Part shown: positions 15,086 to 20,550 of the stretch, piece after piece
Layout of the letters: every line of letters begins with the position of its first letter
How positions within the stretch are numbered: position 1 is the first letter of the stretch
DNA from: Actinomycetota bacterium
Lineage (GTDB): Bacteria > Actinomycetota > Thermoleophilia > Solirubrobacterales > Solirubrobacteraceae
NCBI GenBank assembly: GCA_005788585.1
Contig: SYBY01000206.1
Coordinates: forward strand, 1 to 20,550
Reading direction: 5' to 3'
Length of the DNA: 20,550 nt
Made by a program: the position numbers and the translations under genes
The notes under the pieces: model-generated
What the model was told of the DNA's origin: nothing
Database searches by the model: none
What the model saw: the letters and a program-made list of their open reading frames with translations, nothing else

Positions 15086-16215
15086 CGGTCCTCCTCGGTG
15101 ACGGTGGCGAGGCGCACGCCGGCGAAGATCTGCCGGCGCTGCGGGTGATCCCAGTTGCGGAACGTGCGGCGGCGGACCGCGGGTGACGAGGCCCAAGAGC
15201 CGCCGCGCAGCACGCGGTAGCCGTCGTCGAAGAAGACCTCGGAGTACTCGCGGTACGGGTGGGCGACGAAGCCCGGGTAGCCGGTGAAGGTGCTGCTCGT
15301 CCATTCCCAGACCTGACCGGCGCCCTCCAGCACGCCGGCGCCGGCGGCGGCCTCCCACTCGAACTCGGTGGGCAGCCGCGCGCCCGCCCAGCGGGCGAAC
15401 GCGTCGGCCTCGTGCGCGCTGACGTGGCTGACCGGCGCGTCGTCGTCAAGCGCGACGATCTCGGAGAAGACCTGTGCGGTCGCGGTGTCGTCGATCCAGA
15501 ACCGCGGGCGCTGGATGTCCGACGCGGCGCGCCAGGCCCAGCCGGCGGCCGTCCACCAGCGCGGGTCCTGGTAGCCGCCGTCGGCGACGAAGTCCCGCCA
15601 CTCGCGGTTGACCACCGGCGCGCGGCGGATGGCGAACGCGTCGAGCGGGCGCTCGTGCGCGGGCCGCTCGTTGTCGTAGCTGAAGCCCTCGGTCGCGCCG
15701 ATCGGGTACTGGCCGGCGGGCAGCGCGATCGTGCGGGGCCCCGGTGCGACCGGCTGCAGCGCCGGCCCCCTCCCCAGGCCCGCGAGCTGCAGGCACTGGA
15801 GCATCGTCTCCTGGTGCTGTTCCTCGTGCTCGGCGATGAGCCCGAAGACGAACGGGTCGCCGTCGCGGACGGCGTCGAGCGCCCGGTCGAGCATCGCGTC
15901 GAGGTAGGCCCGCGCGGCGGCCGGGCGGAGCATCGGCAGCGTCCCCCGGTCCGCGCGAGGGGTCTCGGCAGCGTCGTACACGCCGAACAGCTCGGGCTTG
16001 AGCGGTGGAGGTGCACCGGGCTGGCGCGACAGCCACAGATCGGCGAACGCCGCGATGTGGCCGAGATCCCAGACCAGCGGGCTCATGAGCCGGCTGTGCA
16101 CGCGTTCCAGCGCCGCGTCGTCGAGGTCCGCGACCAGCTCGAGCGTGCGCGCGCGGGCGGTGATCAGGCGGACGGCCAGCGCGTCGGTCGCGCGCGGGGC
16201 GGTGAGGGTCTGCAT
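15082..16215 (-). CDS. egtB: Hercynine oxygenase EgtB (ergothioneine sulfoxide synthase)
   Basis: Non-heme iron enzyme that joins hercynine to a thiol donor using oxygen, forming the sulfoxide precursor of ergothioneine. 377 residues. The N-terminal DinB-like domain supplies the iron ligands His53 (WDLGHIAAF), His130 and His134 (EHEEQHQET). The C-terminal FGE-sulfatase domain has HPYREYSEVFFDDGYRVLRGGSWA and FRNWDHPQRRQIFAGVRLA. Arg87 and Arg90 (TPRADRG) fall where, from memory, the mycobacterial enzyme holds gamma-glutamylcysteine, which would make it the EgtA-dependent type; an alignment is required. ATG 16215 has GGGAG upstream. First gene of the egtB-egtD operon; egtA, egtC and egtE are not in the window. 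Confidence 0.96.
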   Translation of the reverse strand: MQTLTAPRATDALAVRLITARARTLELVADLDDAALERVHSRLMSPLVWDLGHIAAFADLWLSRQPGAPPPLKPELFGVYDAAETPRADRGTLPMLRPAAARAYLDAMLDRALDAVRDGDPFVFGLIAEHEEQHQETMLQCLQLAGLGRGPALQPVAPGPRTIALPAGQYPIGATEGFSYDNERPAHERPLDAFAIRRAPVVNREWRDFVADGGYQDPRWWTAAGWAWRAASDIQRPRFWIDDTATAQVFSEIVALDDDAPVSHVSAHEADAFARWAGARLPTEFEWEAAAGAGVLEGAGQVWEWTSSTFTGYPGFVAHPYREYSEVFFDDGYRVLRGGSWASSPAVRRRTFRNWDHPQRRQIFAGVRLATVTEEDR

Positions 16216-16290
16216 GCGGTCTCCCGTCTCGGGGGCAACGGTGGGCGTTACGCGTGGTCGTGACCGTATGCCCGCTTCCGGCCACGGGGT

Positions 16291-16308
16291 GACCTCAATC
16301 ACGAGGTC
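16291..16308. repeat. Short inverted repeat upstream of egtB
   Basis: GACCTC-AATCAC-GAGGTC, 6-bp arms with a six-base loop, lies 76 bases upstream of the egtB start, between it and the palindrome-flanked DUF559 gene. It may be an operator or a weak terminator. No supporting T-run. Confidence 0.35.
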
Positions 16309-16325
16309 TTCACACACCCGCCCCC

Positions 16326-16376
16326 GGGGGTGTGACCACGTTGCGAGCCACCAGCTGGGGAACTGGTCACACCCCC
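16326..16376. repeat. 51-bp palindromic element, left copy (flanks the DUF559 gene)
   Basis: The outer arms GGGGGTGTGACCA (16326-16338) and TGGTCACACCCCC (16364-16376) pair perfectly over 13 bases around a 25-base centre. The centre contains GTT...AAC and the palindrome CCAGCTGG. In inverted orientation it matches the element at 17260-17306 at about 43 of 49 positions by hand alignment. The DUF559 stop codon lies inside the right arm. Another partial palindrome (CACACCC/GGGTGTG) abuts it on the left, at 16313-16334. Confidence 0.85.
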
Positions 16377-17221
16377 GAGCGGGCGAGGCTCGCGCACAGC
16401 GACGCGACGAACTGCGCGCGATCTAGGCGCAACTGGCGTGCCGTCACGCGCAGCGTCGCCCACCCCGCGGCGTAGAGGTCGGCGTCCCGCGCGCGGTCGC
16501 TATCCATTGCGAGCGCACGTTCGTGCGCGCTGCGGCTGTCCGCCTCGAGGATCACGCGCTGCTCGGGCCAGGCGAAGTCCGCGCGGTACCGGCGCCGGCT
16601 GTGGCCTCCCACCCGGTACTGGCAGATCGGCGGCGGGATCGCGAGTGCGTCCAACAGCGCCAGCACCTGGTCCTCGAGCGGACTCTCCGTGCGCCGCCGA
16701 CCAGCGGTCACCGGATCGATGGCGCGCAGGTTGCGCCCGCCCCGGTGCCCTGGATAGCGCGCGATGAGCGGACCGAGGTCGTCACCGATCAGTCGCCGGT
16801 AGCCGGCGTTGCCCACGAGTTTCTCGAGCGGACGCCCACGCAGGTCGACGGCGAGGTCGAGCAGGACGCGGATGGGCTCCGTGACCGGAAACCCGCCGAC
16901 CCAACGCAGTGGCAGTTCGCTGCGCGTGCGATGGACGCGGACGATGCCCTCACGGGACCGCGACCTCCCCGCCGTCGTCACCGCATGCTCGTTCCCCGGT
17001 CGCTCACCGATCGCGTAGAGCTCGGCCGCAGACCAATGGCTCAGGCAGCGCCAACCCGCGACCGTGAGGAGCGCCGCGGCTCGCCACCCGTCGGCCGAGA
17101 CATCCGGTGCGAGGGAGTACACGGCGCGTGGCACGACCTCGAAGAGCGCCTCCCGCTCCACGCGGGCACGGACGCCCGGCTGCTGAAGCCCGGCCTCGTG
17201 CAACTGCGCCGCGCTGATCAT
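16367..17221 (-). CDS. AbiEi-like / DUF559 protein (Vsr-related endonuclease fold)
   Basis: A 284-residue protein of a two-part architecture often found in many copies in actinobacteria. The N-terminus (1-125) resembles AbiEi antitoxin-type winged-helix proteins: ISAAQLHEAGL, PRAVYSL, LTVAGWRCLSHWSAAELYAI, VHRTRSEL, FPVTEPIRVLLDLA. The C-terminus (about 178-275) is a DUF559 domain with the restriction-endonuclease-like pattern YRADFAWPEQRVILEADS (acidic Asp215 and Glu227), then SAHERALAMDSDRARDADLYAAGWATLRVT. Such domains are predicted PD-(D/E)XK nucleases, but activity is unproven. No AbiEii toxin partner is adjacent, so the toxin-antitoxin label is weak. ATG 17221 starts the canonical domain; the frame stays open upstream. 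Inverted palindromes flank the gene and its last codons come from one of them. Confidence 0.87.
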   Translation of the reverse strand: MISAAQLHEAGLQQPGVRARVEREALFEVVPRAVYSLAPDVSADGWRAAALLTVAGWRCLSHWSAAELYAIGERPGNEHAVTTAGRSRSREGIVRVHRTRSELPLRWVGGFPVTEPIRVLLDLAVDLRGRPLEKLVGNAGYRRLIGDDLGPLIARYPGHRGGRNLRAIDPVTAGRRRTESPLEDQVLALLDALAIPPPICQYRVGGHSRRRYRADFAWPEQRVILEADSRSAHERALAMDSDRARDADLYAAGWATLRVTARQLRLDRAQFVASLCASLARSGV

Positions 17222-17259
17222 GTTCTTCTGCGCACGACACCGTGCGGCGATCCGGGCCT

Positions 17260-17306
17260 GGGTGTGACCAGTTCGCGAGCTGGTGGATGGGAACGTAGTC
17301 ACACCC
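17260..17306. repeat. 47-bp palindromic element, right copy (flanks the DUF559 gene)
   Basis: GGGTGTGAC (17260-17268) pairs with GTCACACCC (17298-17306), and an inner GTTC pairs with GAAC. The reverse complement aligns with the left copy at about 43 of 49 positions. It lies 38 bases upstream of the DUF559 start, so it may also carry that gene's promoter or operator. Both copies are followed on the plus strand by CCGAGC. Confidence 0.85.
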
Positions 17307-17377
17307 CCGAGCCTTGCCGCGCAACCCGCGCCACGGGTGCGGAGCACAGCACCAACATTGCGCGGAGAATGCGGGGC

Positions 17378-17869
17378 ATGCGCACCAAGACCGCCTTCCT
17401 CGCCGGCGCCGCCACCGCCTACGCCGCGCGCGCAGCCCTCATCCGTGGCCTGCACGCGAAGTTCGCCGCCGACGTCACGAAGCTCAACGCCGGCGACTAC
17501 ACGTCGCTGCTCGACGCGTTCGCCGAGGACGCCACGCTCGTGTTCACGGAGAACGACACCCGCTGGTCGGGCACCTACCAGGGCAAGGCCGAGATCGAGC
17601 GCTTCCTGCAGAACTTCACCGCCGCCCGGCTGCAGGGCAAGATCGAAGAGGTCTTCGCCGGCGGGCCGCCCTGGCGGATGACGTTGCTCGCCCGCTTCGA
17701 CGACCACGCCGACGCGCCCGGCGGCGAGCGGATCTACGAGAACCGCACCGTCCTGGTGATCCGCACGCGCTGGGGCAAGATCGTCCATCAGGAGGACTTC
17801 TACGTCGACACGGTCCGCATGGAGGCGTTCGACCGCAAGCTCACCGAACTGGGCGTCGTCGCGGCGTAG
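17378..17869 (+). CDS. NTF2/SnoaL-like fold protein with hydrophobic N-terminus
   Basis: A 163-residue protein with the cone-shaped NTF2/SnoaL fold pattern: GLHAKFAADVTKLNAGDYTSLLDAFAEDATLVFTENDTRWSGTYQGKAEIERFLQNF (about 24-80), followed by strands MTLLARFDDHAD, RIYENRTVLVIRTRWGKIVHQEDFYVDT. Family members include isomerases, cyclases and non-catalytic ligand binders; the substrate is not evident. Residues 1-22 (MRTKTAFLAGAATAYAARAAL) are Ala-rich and weakly hydrophobic, without a clean cleavage site. ATG 17378 is chosen over in-frame ATG 17369 because GGAG sits ten bases upstream of the former and too close to the latter. The gene begins 71 bases right of the palindrome. Confidence 0.82.
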   Translation: MRTKTAFLAGAATAYAARAALIRGLHAKFAADVTKLNAGDYTSLLDAFAEDATLVFTENDTRWSGTYQGKAEIERFLQNFTAARLQGKIEEVFAGGPPWRMTLLARFDDHADAPGGERIYENRTVLVIRTRWGKIVHQEDFYVDTVRMEAFDRKLTELGVVAA

Positions 17870-18072
17870 CCACAGCCCGGGCCCGCCCGGGCCGCTCCCG
17901 CGAGCAGAGTCAGCACGGCGAGCCCCGCGGCCCTCCGCCACATCCTGAGGAGAGGGAACGAGAAGCGGCGGCAAAGGCCAGGTGACTGTTCGTGCTCTTT
18001 CGACGGGGCGGCCCGGTGGGCACCAGGTCTCCGGCCTTCAGGCGTGCATCGGCGATGAACATCGTTCGGGCG
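17870..18072. other. Convergent intergenic region with GC-rich hairpin
   Basis: Just after the SnoaL-like stop, GCCCGGGC-CC-GCCCGGGC (17875-17892) can form a strong hairpin, a likely terminator stem although no T-run follows. The rest of the 203 bases has no gene with a credible ribosome binding site. Confidence 0.45.
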
Positions 18073-18081
18073 TCAGCCCGA
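18066..18081 (-). terminator. Hairpin at the stop codon of the DUF1801 gene
   Basis: TCGGGC (18066-18071) and GCCCGA (18076-18081) pair around a four-base loop that includes the TGA stop of the minus-strand gene. No T-tract follows. Candidate terminator or 3'-end stabiliser only. Confidence 0.35.
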
Positions 18082-18423
18082 CGGTCTGATCTCCCGCATC
18101 CGCCGCGCGACGAGCTCCTCGACGATCCCTTCGGGCAGCGGTTGCGCGGGCGAGAAGCGGATGGTGCCCTTCGACAGGCTGAAACCGTCGAGCTGGTCAC
18201 GGACCCCATCGATGACCGGCGGACTGAACGGATGCACGCTGAGGTGGGTCTTGCTCGCACTGAGACCGAGCAGCGGCTTGCCCGCCCAGCGGAACGCCGG
18301 GATGCCATAGCTCTCGCCCTCCTCGGCGTCCGGAGCGGCTGCGACCACCCGCGCGCGGACTCCAGCGAGGGCATCGCGCTCGGCGTCAGGCAACGCGGCG
18401 AGGTAGTCGTCGATCGCGCTCAT
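18073..18423 (-). CDS. DUF1801 protein (YdhG-like, frataxin-like fold)
   Basis: A 116-residue cytoplasmic protein of the DUF1801/YdhG family: MSAIDDYLAALPDAERDALAGVRARV, then EGESYGIPAFRWAGKPLLGLSASKTHLSVHPFSPPVI, and SLSKGTIRFSPAQPLPEGIVEELVARRMREI. These three blocks are diagnostic. The fold resembles frataxin, and a Bacillus homologue was proposed as an iron chaperone; function here is otherwise unknown. ATG 18423 is chosen because the family N-terminus begins there; longer upstream frames add unrelated sequence. It is divergent from the flavoenzyme gene with a 40-base gap, so promoters overlap. Confidence 0.9.
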   Translation of the reverse strand: MSAIDDYLAALPDAERDALAGVRARVVAAAPDAEEGESYGIPAFRWAGKPLLGLSASKTHLSVHPFSPPVIDGVRDQLDGFSLSKGTIRFSPAQPLPEGIVEELVARRMREIRPSG

Positions 18424-18463
18424 GCCTGCATGGTCGCCGATGGCCACCGGGTACGGTCCGGGC

Positions 18464-19810
18464 ATGCCATCCCGCCTCGCCGTCATCGGCGGCAACCCCG
18501 CCGGCATGAGCGGCGCGTCAGTCGCCAAGCGCCGCGACCCGGACCTGGAGATCGTCGCCTTCGAGCGCGGGCCGTACACGTCGTACGCCGCCTGCGGGAT
18601 CCCGTACCTCATCGGCGGGCACATCAAGGAGGTCGACGACCTGATCGCGCGCTCGCCCAACGAGCACCGCCGCAACGGGATCGACCTCCGGACGCGCACC
18701 GAGGTCGTCTCGATCGACCTCGCCGCCCGCACGCTCACAGCGCGCGACGAGCAGACCCGCGAGGAGTCGACCGAGTCCTTCGACCAGCTCCTGATCGCCA
18801 CCGGCGCACGAGCGACCACGCCGCCGATCCCGGGGGCCGAGGCCACCGAGCCGGCCCACACGCTCGACGCCGCCGAGCAGCTGCGCGCCGAGGTCCGCCG
18901 CCGCGGGACGCACGCCGTCGTTATCGGAGCCGGCTACATCGGGCTGGAGATGGCCGAGAACCTCGTCGCGCGCGGGATGCAGGTGACGATGGTCGACCGC
19001 GCGCCGCAGGTCATGGGCACGCTCGACGCCGACATCGCCGAGCACGTGCAGGACGCCGCCGAGGGCCATGGCGTGAAGGTCCTGCTGAACGTCGACATCA
19101 CCGAGGTCGTCCGCGACGACGCCGGCCGACCGACGCTCGTCCGCACGAGCGAGGGCGACCTGCAGGCCGATCACGTCGTCGTCGGGACCGGCGCGAAACC
19201 CGACGTGGAGCTCGCCGCCGCCGCGGGCCTGACCGTGGGCGAGCAGACGGGCGCCCTCGTCGTCGACGACCACCTGCGGGCGCCCGGCCACGACGGCGTC
19301 TTCGCCGCGGGCGACTGCGTCGAGAGCCACCACCGCATCCTCGACGCGCCGGTGAACATCCAGCTCGGCACGCACGCCAACCAGCAGGGCCGCGTCGCGG
19401 GACTGAATGCCGCCGGCGGCGATGTGCGGTTCCCCGGCGTGCTCGGCACCGCGATCAGCCGCATCTGCCGCTACGAGGTCGCCCGCACCGGGCTGACCGA
19501 GCGCGAGGCGGCCGACGCGGGCATCGACGCCGTCGCCGTGACCACGAAGGCCCGCACGCGCGCGGAGTACTACCCGGGCGCGGGCCCGATCTGGGTCAAG
19601 CTCGTCGCCGAGCGCGGCGGTGGGCGGCTGCTCGGCGGCCAGATCGTCGGCACGGAGACGGCGGGCAAGCGCATCGACACGATCGCCACCGCGCTGTGGA
19701 CGGGCATGACCGCGGACGATCTGCAGTTCGTCGACCTCGCGTACGCGCCGCCGGTGAGCCCGGTGCGCGACCCGGTGCTGGTCGCCGCCCGCGCACTCGC
19801 CGGCCGATGA
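18464..19810 (+). CDS. FAD-dependent disulfide reductase, CoA-disulfide reductase/NADH oxidase type
   Basis: A 448-residue flavoenzyme of the single-cysteine pyridine nucleotide-disulfide reductase group. The N-terminal FAD site is LAVIGGNPAGMS (5-16; most relatives have GGVAAG). The catalytic Cys44 lies in SYAACGIPYLIGG, the site that forms a mixed disulfide with CoA or cycles as a sulfenic acid. IATGA (111-115), the NAD(P)H motif VIGAGYIG (153-160), GVFAAGDC near 280 and a C-terminal dimerisation domain (from about 325, with RAEYYPGAGPIWVKLV) follow. It could be a CoA-disulfide reductase, NADH oxidase or polysulfide reductase; sequence alone does not separate them. ATG 18464 places the FAD motif at the usual N-terminal distance; an in-frame ATG at 18422 would overlap the divergent start. 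Confidence 0.92.
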   Translation: MPSRLAVIGGNPAGMSGASVAKRRDPDLEIVAFERGPYTSYAACGIPYLIGGHIKEVDDLIARSPNEHRRNGIDLRTRTEVVSIDLAARTLTARDEQTREESTESFDQLLIATGARATTPPIPGAEATEPAHTLDAAEQLRAEVRRRGTHAVVIGAGYIGLEMAENLVARGMQVTMVDRAPQVMGTLDADIAEHVQDAAEGHGVKVLLNVDITEVVRDDAGRPTLVRTSEGDLQADHVVVGTGAKPDVELAAAAGLTVGEQTGALVVDDHLRAPGHDGVFAAGDCVESHHRILDAPVNIQLGTHANQQGRVAGLNAAGGDVRFPGVLGTAISRICRYEVARTGLTEREAADAGIDAVAVTTKARTRAEYYPGAGPIWVKLVAERGGGRLLGGQIVGTETAGKRIDTIATALWTGMTADDLQFVDLAYAPPVSPVRDPVLVAARALAGR

Positions 19811-19842
19811 CCTGAAACCCGGCGCGCAGGCGATGGTGCGAT

Positions 19843-19851
19843 TGGTACTAT
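19843..19851 (+). promoter_or_regulatory. Candidate extended -10 promoter
   Basis: TGGTACTAT matches the extended -10 pattern TGnTAnnnT. It lies 30 bases before the ATG at 19882, leaving room for a short leader that carries a purine-rich ribosome binding site. No -35 match is evident, as usual for extended -10 promoters. Confidence 0.45.
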
Positions 19852-19881
19852 CGCGCCCTGTCTCTGGGAAGGGACCCGCCA

Positions 19882-20550
19882 ATGCCGCGCCTGCTCACCA
19901 TCGTCGTCCTCGCCGCGATCGCCTTCGCGATCCCCGCCACCGCCGTCGCGAAGACGACGACGAAGACCTTCCGCCACGGGCCGATCACGGTCGCCGGGTA
20001 CGAGGTCAAGCAGACCGATGTCGACTTCGAGGCGCCCGAGCCCAAGATCGACGGCTACGTCACCCACATGGAGGTCGACATCGTCGACGCCAAGGGCAAG
20101 CACGTGCCGATCGACCGGCTGATGCTCCACCACATCGTCTTCCACAACTTCGGCCCGAAGCTGGGCAGCAAGCGCGACCAGGCGTGCGACCGCCTGACGA
20201 TGCTCGACTCCAAGACCGTCATCCCGTTCGTCTCCGAGCGCTTCTACGCGGCCGGGGAGGAACGCCAGGAGATGGTGCTGCCGCCCGGCTACGGCTACAA
20301 GACGGGCAAGGGCGACGACTGGATGATGGCCTGGATGCTCATGAACCACCGGGCCGAGACCGACTCCGCGTACATCCAGTACAAGGTCACGATGACCGAC
20401 GATCCGAACACGATCCCGGTCACCCCGCACTGGGCCGACGTGGCGAACTGCCGCAGCGATCCGCAGTTCAGCGTCCCCGGTGGCGGCGGCCCCGGGTCGA
20501 CCCACACCGAGGCCGAGACGTGGACGGCCAAGCAGGACATGCGCATCGTC
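19882..20550 (+). CDS. Secreted protein resembling the stress-up-regulated Nod 19 (SURNod19) group (3' end outside window)
   Basis: The 223 visible residues begin with a signal peptide (MPRLLTIVVLAAIAFAIPATAVA, cleavage before KTTTK). The mature part has GPITVAGYEVKQ, then GYVTHMEVDIVDAKGKHVPIDRLMLHHIVFHNFG with a His-rich patch (H83, H84, H88), two cysteines (CDRL and NCRS), a methionine-rich WMMAWMLMNH segment, and a Gly-Pro-rich stretch before the window end. The HHIVF pattern recalls SURNod19-like proteins and the fold of copper type II monooxygenases; I recall this from memory and hold it loosely. The His/Met pattern is compatible with metal binding. A strong AAGGGA ribosome binding site precedes the ATG. 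Confidence 0.6.
   Translation, partial: MPRLLTIVVLAAIAFAIPATAVAKTTTKTFRHGPITVAGYEVKQTDVDFEAPEPKIDGYVTHMEVDIVDAKGKHVPIDRLMLHHIVFHNFGPKLGSKRDQACDRLTMLDSKTVIPFVSERFYAAGEERQEMVLPPGYGYKTGKGDDWMMAWMLMNHRAETDSAYIQYKVTMTDDPNTIPVTPHWADVANCRSDPQFSVPGGGGPGSTHTEAETWTAKQDMRIV

Noticed and set aside
16367..17221. Calling the DUF559 gene part of an AbiE toxin-antitoxin pair.
   Set aside because: No AbiEii nucleotidyltransferase gene lies next to it; the AbiEi-like domain alone does not show a functional toxin-antitoxin system.
17800..17943. A 47-codon minus-strand frame starting with a signal-peptide-like sequence (MWRRAAGLAVLTLLAGAARA).
   Set aside because: It has no convincing ribosome binding site, overlaps the end of the NTF2-like gene antisense, and its C-terminal part is unstructured. 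Probably chance.
16367..17974. A 535-residue minus-strand frame that would extend the DUF559 protein far upstream.
   Set aside because: The extension runs antisense through the NTF2-like gene and through the palindrome, and shows no conserved sequence. The recognisable protein begins at 17221.
1..20550. CRISPR array, prophage or integrative element covering the window.
   Set aside because: No regularly spaced direct repeats, integrase, transposase or phage structural genes are seen, and base composition looks even by eye across the window.

Overview
The window is high-GC, gene-dense DNA on both strands. The gene families point to an actinobacterium: a mycobacterial-type ergothioneine pair egtB-egtD, a DipZ-type CcdA-thioredoxin fusion, an ECF sigma factor with a small zinc-binding anti-sigma factor, an HTH_42/AlkZ-like protein and an AbiEi-DUF559 protein. 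My best guess is the Thermoleophilia (Solirubrobacter/Conexibacter-like), from overall protein style and secreted proteins with short Ala-rich signal peptides. That placement is inference. I saw no rRNA, tRNA, CRISPR array, phage module or transposase. Gene order looks like ordinary chromosome with one clear accessory insert.

Layout. 1-2226 (minus): DEAD-box RNA helicase (3' end cut by the window), DedA membrane protein, ArsC/Spx-family thioredoxin-fold protein. 2225-5348 (plus): class I methyltransferase, SulP anion transporter with STAS domain, SRPBCC-fold protein. 5350-6066 (minus): Tyr/Ser phosphatase. 6135-7235 (plus): HTH_42/AlkZ-like protein. 7251-7721 (minus): Bcp peroxiredoxin. 7832-9436 (plus): secreted FG-GAP repeat protein. 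9687-11405 (minus): operon of ECF sigma factor, anti-sigma factor and Fpg/Nei-like glycosylase. 11521-14080 (plus): DipZ-like protein, then a secreted four-cysteine protein of unknown function. 14081-16215 (minus): egtB-egtD operon. 16326-17306: an AbiEi-DUF559 gene on the minus strand enclosed by two near-identical ~50-bp palindromes in inverted orientation. 17378-17869 (plus): NTF2/SnoaL-like protein. 18073-18423 (minus): DUF1801 protein. 18464-19810 (plus): CoA-disulfide-reductase-like flavoenzyme. 19882 to the end (plus): secreted protein resembling the SURNod19 group, cut by the window end.

Thiol and redox functions recur: ergothioneine synthesis, DipZ, Bcp, an ArsC-fold protein, a disulfide reductase, and a sigma/anti-sigma pair whose anti-sigma has a ZAS-type zinc motif. 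They are not one operon, so this is a theme rather than a proven system. The most unusual structure is the palindrome-flanked DUF559 gene. It has the architecture of a small mobile or REP-like unit (a nuclease-fold gene bracketed by inverted palindromes), and its stop codon lies inside one of the palindromes. Second-tier observations are a glycosylase with altered zinc and DNA-contact residues, encoded with a sigma/anti-sigma pair; a 14-bp inverted repeat between that operon and dipZ; and a perfect 18-bp palindrome between dipZ and the four-cysteine secreted protein.
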